Shown here: positions 33,784 through 45,504 of the stretch, in pieces | Layout of the letters: each line of letters begins with the position of its first letter | Position numbering within the stretch: the stretch's first letter is position 1 | Assembly (NCBI GenBank): GCA_022410635.1 | Contig: JAJVDF010000509.1 | Span: forward strand, 891,995-955,994 | Reading direction: 5' to 3' | DNA: 64,000 nucleotides | Source of the DNA: Tretioscincus oriximinensis | Taxonomy: Eukaryota; Chordata; Lepidosauria; Squamata; Gymnophthalmidae | Made by a program: the position numbers and the translations under genes | Notes under the pieces: generated by a model | What the model saw: only the letters and a program-made list of their open reading frames with translations | The model's database searches: none | Told to the model about the DNA's origin: nothing

Positions 33784-35040
33784 ACGTTTCAGTGGATCAA
33801 CTGAAATTTGATTTACCGAGGAAAAGGAGGCAGTCTTGGCTGAGTATTTTTAAGGTCCAACCACATGAGTTAGTAAAAAACAGATAGAAGATACTTCTGG
33901 CTAGAAATAAAGAGTTAGCCCCAAAAGAAGGCCTCAAGACCAGGAAATCCCTTGTATCCCACCATGGACAGCGACCTGTAACAGCCACTGGGAGCAAACA
34001 GATATGAGTTCCCCGCCCTTCCTGATCCATCTTGGACCTTTTAAAAATCATAGTAACGTTGGAGTTATCCATGGTAGTTATCCTCATACTGTACTGTGGC
34101 NGGCTCAACATTCTTAGCCTTTCAGATCAGGTCAGCCGGCATGCTCGTTCTTGCAACCAACCCTGGTACAGTGACCGTTATTAAATTCCCAACAGAAGAG
34201 TCTTCTAGGCAACGGCCTAGATGACGAGCAACTCTTGAAATTGCTCACAGTCGCAGTGGCAGGGTTGCTAGGATGGTGAACAGTCGTTACCCAGATGTGG
34301 TGCATAATAGCATCCCATCTGATGGCAGGGGAATTAGAGGAAACTTCCTAAAACCTTTGTCATAGTCTAAAGCTGCCTGGTCCCTTGCCAGTGCCCTGGC
34401 TCTGATGATGTTATTCGTATGACCCAAAAATTGCCATGCCCTTTCCAGGAACGCAGTCAAAATCCAAATTTTTATTCCTCAATTTACGTTCGCCAACAAA
34501 AGAGGAAGATGGGAGGGGCAAGGGGGGTTATATACCCCACTCGCCCCTCCCTGTCACAGGGCATGTGTGTCACATCCTGCCGCCCACTTCCTGGGCAGTG
34601 AGATGAAGGTGTGAGTCCTAGACNGGCTCCCTCACGCCACCAACTGCAGCAGCCGGCACTGGCCAATTCAAGGCGGTAAGCCATTTTAGCCCCAAAAGAA
34701 GAGGTTAGGCTCTGCAACAGGGGGATGGATGGGAGAGGGGAAGGGGGGGGGAAAGACTTTAAGAAACTTTAAGAAATAAGATTGTTAAGCAGATGCTTGC
34801 AATTTGAGTTTGTAATTGAAAAAAATGATATGTAGGAAGGAATTATATAAGGGTATCTCAAAATTATTGGAGATACTGGTATTTGCATAATTCAATTGTG
34901 GAGCTTGGGGGTCATCGTCCTTGGTGGGGCAAAAGGGGGGATGTAAATAGATGAGTGTAATGGGAATTGGTTATGTACATAGATAAAGTTAATCTGTACA
35001 AATTGCTTACGTTGTTTGTAAAAAAAACCTATATTTAAAA
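33784..35040 (-). other. LTR-like or unassigned block between 16-bp direct repeats
   Basis: TTAGCCCCAAAAGAAG occurs at 33915-33930 and 34686-34701. Between them the minus strand has a TATA-like GTATATAACC (about 34534) followed about 60 bases later by GGAATAAAAATT (about 34475), an LTR-like order. I see no retroviral coding block or terminal TG/CA, and 16 bp is too long for an LTR target duplication. The identity is open. Confidence 0.3.
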
Positions 35041-36025
35041 ACACATGGACATGCTTGGAATTCTATAGTGTTTGAAAGCATTTGCCTTAGAAGAGTTCAG
35101 AGCTCAATTCAGAGCTGTCTGAGTGCTGAAGTCCTGCCATCAGCAAATGAATATGGAGCACTATGCTGGGAAAAGCCTCCCAAACCACACTTTGGATCAT
35201 TTCCCCTTTCCCAGCTGTTGTTACACATCAGTTATCCCCATTTCTACATGGAAATAGTGGCAATACGTATTGTACTACCACTGTTTCCATGTAGAGATGG
35301 GGACAATTGAGTTTCTTAAAATGCACTAAAAGCCTGTGGGAAAAGAGCCTTAGGACATGCTCTAACATCATGGGCATCACTCTAATTCACATAGGGGAGT
35401 ATTTTATTGCCTGATTGAACTTTAAGCTGCTTCTGAACTTTTTTTAAAGTGTGTGTAAATGCAGCTTTTCGATCCTAGAAACACAAGTTTTCCCGGCTTG
35501 CAACAAATAACAAGCTTTATCCCAGAAATCTACAATTTCTATAAAGAGATAAGATCAAGATTGTTTCCTTTACTGCACTACAGAGGATGACTTATTTGTT
35601 CATTCTACATAAGTTCTTCCTTGTTTCTGCCTTTGTAACTGGATCTCTTTCTTTTCAATGTAGATCTCCCATCATTCCAGTTCTTTCCAGAAATAAGAAC
35701 CTAGTAAATCCTGAATAGAAATAAAAAAGAATTGCCTCTGTGGAGTACTGAAAACAGATTAATATTCCTGATTGTCACTATTCTTTTTTTCATAAACAAA
35801 TAACATTTGATGATATAATATCCCTGGATTTTTGTTTGTTTGTTTTGGGAGTTGTATCATGATTTTTTTTATTACACTTGTTGTCATATTAAATCTCCTA
35901 TTCCATTTCTTCCCATAGCTGTAATCATAATCCTGGTGCTACTTTTGAAGACAATNTATTATAGTTGAGCTAATAAAGTTGGAATAGCTTACCCAATGAA
36001 GCCTGATTCACTTCTTGTCTTGTAA
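35041..36025. other. Unassigned, contains a compact hairpin
   Basis: The hairpin at 35232-35306 (arms about 35 bp, for example CTACATGGAAATAGTGG against CCACTGTTTCCATGTAG) is the only strong structure. No gene is seen. Confidence 0.5.
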
Positions 36026-36350
36026 TATAAGAACATAAGAAGAGCTATACTGGACCGGGCCAGAGCCCATCTAGTCCAGCATTCTGTTTCATACAGAGGC
36101 CCACCAGATGCACCTGGTCAGTCTGAACAGAAGGAAGAAAAATACACACCTGTTCATTACTTGCTGCAAATGGTAGTTCAGGAGTCATGCCTGTTGCTCC
36201 ATCCTGGAGGCAACATCCAGACATCCATCCTAATACCCATTTATACCCTTGGTGTCCATAAACCTTTCTGGTCCTGTCTTGAAACTATCCAGGCTGTTAG
36301 CTACCATCACCTCAATATTCTGCCACCAAAAATATTATGGTAGAAATACC
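36026..36350 (-). mobile_element. CR1-like LINE 3' end, antisense
   Basis: It starts ATAAGAACATAAGAAGAGCT and contains GGACCGGGCCAGAGCCCATC and AGGCCCACCAGATGCACCTG, nearly the same as the 3059-3328 copy over its full length. Confidence 0.75.
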
Positions 36351-37705
36351 CTAATCTGGCAAGATTTTTGCTGTGCTGAATAGATTATTCTTATACGAGA
36401 ACAGTTTTCTAATGATTTTTTTCTTACTTTCATTGTACTATATTTCATTATGTTATGTTGTTGACATCTACTAATTTATTTGATGCATGTGGCCATTCTA
36501 AGCATTAGGAAACTGAAGTATCCATCAAACCAACCAATTAACCAACCAAGCTGTAATCATCNTAAGTATTGCAAGGAAAGTAAAGAATTAAACATTGTAA
36601 ACATTGTCTATCACAAAATGCTTAAAGCAAATTATTCGAAATAACTTCATTCTTAGTCTGTTTCCAGACAGCAAGAGGCAGCACAGGATATACACAAGAT
36701 TCCAAGCTTACAACTTGCCTTATCCCACTATACATGTACTCCAAACGCTGGCTAACCTGAACATCAGACAAGGTGCAGACAAAACCACTTTTCTTTCTTT
36801 TGCTGTTTTCACATGCTTAGCTGGCTCCTCACCAAGATGATTTCAAATGCACTGCATATGACATGCTGCTACCCACAGCTATTGTAGAAAATTTGGCATC
36901 ACTACATTTCNCATAATACCAATGCAATGTCAAAGATATGTCTGATAATCCATATGCAGTGCTGATCTAGGTTTACCTCACATCTGGAGGCCATCTTAGG
37001 TTATGAGTAGACAAGCTTGAAAGTGTGCCCCCTAAGATGAATTTGATCACGAATTAGGATATGCAAACAGAATGACACAATTTTTATTGTGCACTTTGAT
37101 AGCAATACCTTACGCTCTAAGGTGCCTTTATTTGCGCTTCTGCTCACTCCTTTGATTAATTATAGTTTTCAGCTCTGCTGATATCTCAAGCCCTGCTTTG
37201 CAAACCTTTGCCTTCATTTCAGTGAGAGTAGGGGCAAAAGAAATGGATCAGCTCCTTTTTCCTGTTGAATTTTCACAGGAAAAAACAGCAATCATGAATG
37301 AAAACAAACCTAGCAGCCTCTAAAACTCGCACAAGTCTAAAGATGATTTTTTCCTCCCTTTGAATTCACTCACTTGACATCAACCAATAACAGAAAAGGA
37401 ACAGATCAGACAATTGCAGACAAGGGATTATGCCAGTGATTCGTGTAAAACATAGGCAAATTCATGGGGAAGAGAGGGAAATTCTTCATGTGTGGGATGA
37501 AACCATAAATCCTTCATAGTATTTTATATAGAAAAAAAGCTATNAAAACAATAGTCTGGATGCAACCTTAGTGTTATCTAAGTGTTTTTTTTCTGCAGAA
37601 AATTTGCTACTAAACTAGATGGTATCATCAGTCTACTGCAAAACTCTGGAGAAATAAAACATAAACAAAATGAACATAAATCCCAACAAACCAGCATGAG
37701 TAACA
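36351..37705. other. No recognised gene
   Basis: AT-rich, with scattered single N bases. Nothing recognised. Confidence 0.5.
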
Positions 37706-37890
37706 AGTGGTGGGATTCAGCCAGTTCACACTAGTTTGGGCAAACCACTTGTTAAAATGGCATTCTGGTTGTTAAAATGGCACTCACCTCTTCCCAATGT
37801 CATTTCTGGTTGCTCTTCCTGGAACACAATCTCTTAAGAAGCCATCACTTATGGTGTCATTTGTGATTGCTGCTTCGGAAATGAGAAGCA
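37706..37890. repeat. Dispersed-repeat candidate (GTGGGATTCAGCCAG type)
   Basis: AGTGGTGGGATTCAGCCAGT begins a stretch with a local duplication of GTTAAAATGGCA (about 37752 and 37781). I recall this sequence type as a common squamate repeat, possibly hAT-like, but no inverted terminal pair is visible. Confidence 0.35.
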
Positions 37891-37922
37891 GTGATTGAAT
37901 TATTTGTATCCCCAGTCAGCAA

Positions 37923-37978
37923 AATACTCATCTGTGTTGCCGCCCTGAGACCTTCGGGTATAGGGCGGGGTATAAGTA

Positions 37979-38009
<31 letters not shown>

Positions 38010-38030
38010 ATGAATGAATGAATAAATAAT
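37923..38030 (+). repeat. L2/SINE-type tail with (TAAA)n
   Basis: GCCCTGAGACCTTCGGGTAT with AGGGCGGGGTATAAGTATAA leads into (ATAA)n and (ATGA)n. It matches the ends of the L2 at 26.9 kb and the family 2 SINEs. Confidence 0.75.
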
Positions 38031-39844
38031 ATAAACATCTTAAAGTGATCTTAAACCAATCGTATCCTGATAATTGTTTTATTTGTTTTTGATAAAGAGA
38101 GACATTACTAAGGATATGTCCCCCATACAGAAGATTCCACACACTAGTTTTTCCCTAAGTGTTGTAATAAATACATGCTAGTTTTTACGCCTAGTTGTAT
38201 TCTTAAAACTCTTTGAATTTTATTACAAGGGAAATTGTATACAGTTCACAGAAAATGGAAAGTGAAATTGTATGAGGCTTCTGATCTGTAAGATTACCAC
38301 TTTGATAAGCCTTTACCAGTCCATGTGTCTTAAATTGATTGAAAATCAGTCATCAGTGAACAAGCTATTCACATGAAAAAAGATGAACCATAAGAGAAGC
38401 ACATTATATTTTATGTAGCCAAATCACTCACCTTCAACAGAACACTTCCATCTCATTTATATATGGGAAAGTTGACTACTTCCATCTCTTATATATATAT
38501 GAAAGTTGACTAATTGATGCAGTACCAATCATGACCTAGAATAAGTAACAACCGAAAAAGAAATAATAATGTATATAATCGTAAGAAATGATAGTCACAG
38601 GAACATTTATTGGCAGTTACATTTCAAAATAAATCCATTCCTTTTTATTGATCAAAAGGCAGCATAAAACCCATCTAAGGAAGAAAAATGTAATAGAACA
38701 ATCTTATAGCAAGGAAAAATTTAAAATCTAAAAATTGAAAGTGAACATGATTTAAGAGTAGACTTTCTAAACTGCAGTAGAACAGTAAGGTCTTAAAAAG
38801 TGCCAATATTTCAGAATTTTTATATTTGTAATTAGCAAACATTATAGCTTCTGGGATTATTCTAAAGGTCAACATACACAATTTATAGTAATAGATGGGT
38901 AGAAATACTGAGGGGAGAGACAAATTACCTCAGGGCTTTACTATCTTATGGCTGTTTTGCAAAGCCACACAATGGGGATAAGCCATCAATTGCACTTTTT
39001 TTTGAGATGAGAAATAGAAGATAATTTATGGACAGAAAGTAAGGATTATTGTGTCATTTTCTTTCATTCTGCTTTCCCTGTTACATTTTGACCAGAAAAA
39101 ATACAGAGAAAGGCTGCATCCAGATTACTCCTTTAAAAAAATCCCTTTGTTGCATGAGGAAAGAATTATACTATTACTTTTGTCAGCCTGCACATGGAGT
39201 CATTTACTTGTGAAATCTCACGTGTGTAATAATATTAGTAACCCACTGTATCTGAGTCAGAGAATAGCAGAGACAATAGCATTCCATAAGTAAAGTCTTT
39301 ACTTGTGAAGAGAATTTCAGACTTTTAAGTCCCTACCCCCTCCCTTTGTCTCCATCTCCTCTCTCTCACTCAAGCTTTCCCATGGGAGATGAAAGGGAGG
39401 AAAATACACATCCTTTCTTTACCATAGTTTGCCAGGTAGCTCTATCTTCCTGTAGGTCACACCATTTGCTATCACATTGTTCTATTCCTCAGCAAGGAAG
39501 TGCCAAGGGGCCTTGCAAATGTACTCAGCTGCCTAATAACTTCCCATTGATCTTTGCACAATCCAGCTTCTGAGTGGGGAAATCCATAGTGCCACAATAA
39601 AAAAAAGCATAGACCTAGAATGCTACAGGGATCTGGTGCTTGAAAATCTCATAAATACAAGATTTGTATGTTTGTTTGTCTGAGAAATTTCTCATTTGCA
39701 CCAATATGGCCTCAATTTTCCTGTTTGCCAGGTGGACAGACAGTGGTAAAAACAGGGCCATGCAGAAGGGCTCATTTTCCATGTATTAAATGTGTGTACA
39801 TATTATAGAGTACTAAGGGTTTTCTCAATAGAAGTTTTATAAAC
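38031..39844. other. No recognised gene
   Basis: AT-rich. A TATATATA stretch lies near 38490. No recognised element. Confidence 0.5.
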
Positions 39845-40462
39845 AATGGTAAACTCAATTTCAGAGAAATAGCCATGTTAGTCTAGTAGAAAGTCCAGCA
39901 AAGGGATTAGTAGCACTTAGTGACTAACAGTAGAAAAGGAAACCATTATCTCTTTTAAGTCCCTTATTGATGGGCTGGAACTTGTGGATGTAGTCCAGTT
40001 CTGCTGCTTCTCATTCAAATCTTCCTTTGTAATTTCTTTGTTCAAGGACTGCAATTCTGAGGTCTGAGATAGAATGTCCTAGAAGGTTTCCTGGCCCATT
40101 ATACATTTTTATAATACCTGTTAAGTATTTGATTGATTTATTATCNGCCAAATGCCTCTTGCTGCTCCAGGCNTTTTTTTCACTTGAGAGGATTAGCTTC
40201 TGTCACTTAGCTGTTTTTCTCACCTGGAGTTCATCACCTTATCACATGAATCATAGAATCATAGAGTTGAAAGGGACCTCCAGGGCCATCGGATCCAACC
40301 CTCTGCTCAATGCAGAATTCATTAAACCATCCCATGTACTTTGTCACCTCCCATACACAGTTTCCTATAAAAAACATAGACCTGTCTATGAAAGCTTATG
40401 CCACCTACGTTTCTACTGTTAGTCTCTAAGTGCTACCAGCCCCTTTAATGGTAAACTCAGTT
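39845..40462. mobile_element. Rearranged PLE insertion (copy B) with 16-bp duplication
   Basis: AATGGTAAACTCAATT (39845-39860) and AATGGTAAACTCAGTT (40447-40462) flank the unit and match at 15 of 16 positions. Inside, from left to right: an antisense terminal block (39861-39938), an antisense GIY-YIG piece (39940-40085), then sense 3' untranslated sequence (from about 40086) ending in a damaged hammerhead-like motif (about 40380-40405) and TGTTAGTCTCTAAGTGCTAC. The 5' part is inverted relative to the 3' part within one insertion. An antisense CR1 fragment lies inside. Confidence 0.85.
40250..40333 (-). mobile_element. CR1 LINE 3' fragment inside a PLE
   Basis: GAATCATAGAATCATAGAGT, then AAGGGACCTCCAGGGCCATC and CCAACCCTCTGCTCAATGCA, are the antisense form of the classical CR1 3' end, which finishes in repeats of ATTCTATGATTC. 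It interrupts the PLE 3' untranslated region (compare copy D), so it is younger than copy B. Confidence 0.8.
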
Positions 40463-42734
40463 GAATCCCAGGATTTATCTTATTACAGAGCTAACTTCTG
40501 TAGACATCACTGCCATGGTTGGTGGAGTTGAAAGGTGGCAGCTGTAACAACTAGAAACGTGAATAACATTATTCTAAAAGGTTAGAAAAGAGTTAAAAAG
40601 AATCCTACCAAGAGAGAGAAAAAAACCTTTGCAAGGNAACAATAGCTAGCCTATTCTGTAACTCCTCAACATGACACTTGAGAGTGCCATGGCAACCTTG
40701 AGGGGTTTGCTGGCAACTGCAAATTTCCCAACTACTTTCATCATAAGTTGACAATGATGGTTTCTTACAAAATATATTTCACTCCTGACATACATACACA
40801 CACACACACCAAAAAAAAACACCAAAAGGGCTTTTATTTCTCTCAAAATGCAATAAATGTAATTATTCAACATTACCATCATCAGTTTTTAAAATGAGAG
40901 TAGATTTACACACACTGCTTGAGGAAAACCAAGAACCAGATATGAAATTCACTCTACGGTCACTATTCTAATCTGGAGACTTACACAGGTAGCTTCCAAA
41001 TTGGACCTTCGCACACAAAGTGAAGTCCTGTCTTGACCTGGGTTGCTGAAGTAAGTGATAGTAGCATGTATCAGACTGGCATGACTTTATCCTAACTGAA
41101 CTCCAGAGACCAGAAATGAAAGTTCCACTATCCATTTCTGAGGCCATGTCCTTAAGACTGGTTTGTATGGGTTCATCACACTCATTAACATAATTCTCAC
41201 GACAAACAGCAGGGAAGCTTTTAGCATCATGTTACAGAGAGTTCAGATCCCAAGAACTACAGAGAAGCTAGTAGAACCAAGAACCAAATGGAAGCTGCCA
41301 TAGTATTCATGCTTTAGAAAATAGATTAATAGATCAATTACACTATCAAGAATTGTGCTGTGTCATATTGTGGGGAGGGTTACTNTAAAAATGCTTCTTT
41401 GGCATTGCTTAAATATTTTTGTTCTTCATTTTTTGCTAGCTTTTACTTGTTTGTTTATTTATCTCACCTATACCCTAAGAATTTTGGACAATTTACTGTA
41501 GTAAAAGAAAATTGAAATGAATCTACTAAAAACCATAAATTGTTTGAAAGTGGATTTTTTCTGCATTATCAACTAAAGATGATGGCATCTCATTTCGCTT
41601 TGCTTCACACTAGGTAGAATTAGTTCTGTTNTTTTTTTTTAATTTTTGGAACAAGCTACTGATAATTGCTCAGGAATGAACTAGAGATAAAGAGATAATG
41701 AAAATACATAATTCAGAATTTATTTTAATACCTAGTGAAATCTGGAATATTAATGCTGTAAAGCTGTTAATAATGTCAACTACTTGTTTTGTTGAATGCA
41801 TGCAATAGATGCAAATCCACTGGTAGGACAAATATCCACAATCAGATGACAGGCAGCATTATTGCCATCAATTAGTAGTCATTAGATAGGTTTCCAGAAT
41901 CTTTTTTTTAATCTCTAAGGGATATTCAATCTCTTCAGAGCATAATACAAACCCTGCATTGTACATAAGACATAATATTGTTTCACTTAATATTATTCAT
42001 ATCCATAATAATCTTGGTTAACAGCTAAAGACTCTAAATGTGAATTTCCCAAAAGCAATATTAAGACGTTCGAAGAAAACTTCCTTCATAGTCAATCATG
42101 AACAATGTCAGTAAAATTCCCAAGACTGCAAAGATGGGGGGATATGATCTGCATTTCATTTAGTTTGCTGCTTAACCTTCGAGAAAATAACTCACATTAC
42201 TAAAAAACAAAAACCCTGCAAACCACAATTGCATAATTATTTGCTTAATGCTGCTCTGTTCCAATTCCTATTTCTTAAATAAAAAACTAAGTAAAATCTA
42301 AACACCATAAAATAATGACCTTACAGATATCCAGTAAATGTNTCCAAGTGGTATCAAAATATACCATTATATATTTCCCTATCTTTCTGGTAATATAATA
42401 TAACAGAATTATACTATAAGTCCAGAGTGAATGCCATATAACCCTAACAGCCAAAGAAGCAAACATGATGGATTCAATTAGAACAAAATAGAAAGAGGAG
42501 ACCCTTCTGACAGCTTATATAGAGCTTTTTCCCCAAAACACCACCTTGGTATCATGCATTTTCTGAGAATTTTGGGAAGATTAGTAGCAGGTTATACTTA
42601 AATTAAAGGCTGTTTTTGTAATGTGAATAAACAAAGGTTTCTCATTCTTTAATAGATGTTCAAACAACAATTAAAAGTTGTTCAGTATGTCTTCAGATGA
42701 TGAGAGATATTTGCAGGATAATGAAAAGATATTC
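40463..42734. other. No recognised gene
   Basis: AT-rich. A short CA run lies at 40793-40809. No recognised element. Confidence 0.5.
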
Positions 42735-42830
42735 AATTTATTTATTCATTTATTTACTTATACTTATATTTATATTTATTATACTTATANTTATACCCCA
42801 CCCTATACCCAAAGGTCTCAATTGACTCTT
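42735..42830 (-). repeat. L2/SINE-type tail, antisense
   Basis: (ATTT/ACTT)n leads into TTATACCCCACCCTATACCC and AAAGGTCTCA, the inverse of the GCCCTGAGACCTTCGGGTAT-type tail. Confidence 0.7.
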
Positions 42831-43424
42831 GCCATCCTTTCCAGATGTGAGAGACAATGGTGACCTCTCAGATCCTTTCATTAACATTTATCTTGTAAAT
42901 AACCATAAGCCAACCAAGGATCTGCTTACCTCTCTTTGGCTCTTTCCACATACTTGCCGCACACAATTACATGTGGCATTCTCAATATAGTCCTGGGAAA
43001 ATGGATGATGGACATTCTTAATATGTCTATTTTTATCTTGACACACTGGTAAGTGATACATGCAAATAAATAAATATACATCAGTTGAAACCCAATTTGT
43101 GCTTCCTCACCAGTTCTGTTTCACAGGTACCACTTTATCAAGATACAACTCTTTCTTCACTAATTTTTTGTGGACTCATTTTATGAAATTTCTCCTGTTT
43201 TTCAATTTAATTTCTTTCTGCTGCAAGTTTTCCATTTATTTACTTAATTAAAACATTTATATATTTCTTTCCATATCAACATTTTCTGTCTGATACAGAA
43301 ATAATTGAATAATTTAGATATCAAACTTAATTGAACACACACTCAATCATATTTAATGTATTTTTATTCCCTTCCAGAATTTCAGGTTGTTTTAAATATG
43401 TTAGTTCTAATTTCATTGTTAACT
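42831..43424. other. No recognised gene
   Basis: AT-rich, unassigned. Confidence 0.5.
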
Positions 43425-43479
43425 GGCCTGGGACCTTTGGGTACAGGGTGATATAGAAAAGCAAATAAATAAATAAGTA
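43425..43479 (+). repeat. L2/SINE-type tail, landing site of an L1
   Basis: GGCCTGGGACCTTTGGGTAC, AGGGTGATATAG and then (AAAT)n. The last 17 bases (43463-43479) are duplicated on the far side of the L1. Confidence 0.7.
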
Positions 43480-45504
43480 TTAAAAATGAGGTCAAGCAAG
43501 GTTGCCCTTTGTCCCCTCTACTATTTCTTATGGGGATAGAATCTTTTGCCAATTCTATAAGATCNAATGAGAACATACGTGCATATAAAGCGGGCAAAGA
43601 ACGATTGAAAATAAATCTCTATCCGGACAACGCACTTATTATTACAGAAGACCCAGGGAACTCAATCTCACATTTAATGGAAGAAATAAATTCTTTTGAG
43701 AAAATTTCGGGAATGGCCATAATATGTAAAAATCAGAACTGATGACGATAAACATTCCCAGTAGGGAACGGCGGATAATATCCAATATGTCAGGTCTGAA
43801 ATTGGGGGTCAAAAAGATCTTATATTTAGGAGTAAAACTGTCTAAGGACCCTCAAAAGCTGGTAGAGGTCAATTTCAACCCATTATGGAAAAAGATCAGG
43901 AAAACGATGGAGCAGTGGCAGACCAAGAATTGGAGTATGTTGACGAAAATGAGATCACTTAAAATGATGGTGCTGCCCAGATTTTTATTTTTATTCCAGA
44001 CAATCCCTGATAAGATTAAATCGTTGAGATTTAAAAGTTGGGAAGATTGTATTAAGAATTGGGCCCTAATAAGTAATAGAAGAAGAGTCCCAAATCGAGC
44101 ATNTTTTTCTAACTTTAAAGAAGCAGGATGGGGGTTTCCATGTTTGAAAACTTATTATGAATTGTTCCAAATACAAAAATTAATAGACTTAGAATATGAA
44201 GATGGAAAAAAATGGGTCAGAATAGAAAGAACCTTAAATAATGTAGAACATATTTCTCTTTGCTCCATAGATATAGATAGNTGTAAAAGGAAGCTATGGC
44301 TTCCTCCTTTAGACAATACGTGGAATATATGGAAAGCAAACCATAATAAGCTGATANAAGCCATGCCCATGGTGGCTTCTATAAAATTAATCAATTCCAC
44401 GGGGGACCATAATTTAGGCAAGTACATCAGTCAAATTAAATTAAGAAGAATAAGGGATTTATTTGACTCAAACGGCAATCCTATACCACCAGTAAGATTG
44501 CAGGCATTGAATCCATCCTCCAGTAACTGGATGGCAGTTCTGGGTATCTGGACGTTTATAAATAGACCTGCCATCAAGGCTCTGATGACCCAGCGTCCAC
44601 AGGAATTTAAAGAAATAGTTGTGAAAAAATTAAATAAAGAAAAAGGACTGACTGGTAAAATATATTCACTCCTAATGAAAGTTAAATATGATAATCAAAA
44701 TACACTTAGATTAAGTTGGGGAAAAGATTTTATCTTTACGCAGGAGGTATGGGATGGATGGAGGAGGGATATTTGTTTGATTAAGAGTAATAAAAAAAAA
44801 GAGCTACAAATGAAAATAATAACCCGGTGGTATCGGACACCTTCACAGATCTCACATATGGGAAATTTTTCTCCATTTTGTTGGCACGGGTGTCAGTTGA
44901 TAGGTAGTTTTTTTCATATGTGGTTCACTTGTAGGTANGTGCAACAATGGTGGGACTTAATTTTTGAAGAGCTGCGGAATACTATGGGAATTGACTTGCT
45001 AAAAACTCCCACAATGTTGTTGATGTATAGAACAGAGGAACTCCAATTGTGTCCCTCTGAAAAATTTATAGTTGAAAGATCGATTTGGGCAGGACAGGTG
45101 ACCTTAGCCAGAGGGTGGAAAGATAAAACCAGATGGACACTAAGTCAATGGTACGACTACTTATCGGAATTCCTACTTTTTGACGTATTAAGGGAAAAAT
45201 GTCTTATCAATATGGGTCTTATACAAAGAACAACATGAGAAAGAAATTGGCAGAAACTGTTGGCCCTTGGTGTTAATTTCAATAGAAATGCTACTTTGGC
45301 GCACACCATTGCTATGGTATCAGATTCAAGATTATTATTGTAACTGGATATAAAAGATNTGAATGTAAGATCTCCCGGGGAGGGTGGGGAGGGTATCATT
45401 TATGTTATATGTACTATGTTCTGTTACATTTGAATCTTTATTGTATTTTGTGCGTTTGTAATTATAAAATTAATAAAAAATTATAAAAAATAAATAAATA
45501 AGTA
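43463..45504 (+). mobile_element. 2-kb L1 insertion with 17-bp duplication
   Basis: AAATAAATAAATAAGTA lies at 43463-43479 and 45488-45504. The insert encodes reverse-transcriptase motif QGCPLSPLLF near its 5' edge, the rest of ORF2, and a short 3' untranslated region ending in AATTAATAAAAAATTATAAA. It lacks ORF1 and the endonuclease, so it is 5'-truncated, as is usual for L1. Its coding part is the best preserved in the window. The duplication is low-complexity, but the shared AAGTA end supports it. Confidence 0.85.
43485..45238 (+). pseudogene. L1 ORF2 3' two-thirds (RT thumb to zinc knuckle)
   Basis: The first frame (43485-43742) has QGCPLSPLLF and then LYPDNALIIT, where active L1 has YADD, so the catalytic box is lost. 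After one frameshift near 43742, a 498-codon frame runs stop-free to 45238. It contains LKLGVKKILYLGVKL, KIITRWYRTPSQISHM and a C-terminal C-x3-C...H-x4-C zinc knuckle (CWHGC...HMWFTC, about 44880-44935), then ARGWKDKTRWTLSQWYDYL. Unknown residues come from N bases. Length and order fit L1 ORF2. Confidence 0.9.
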
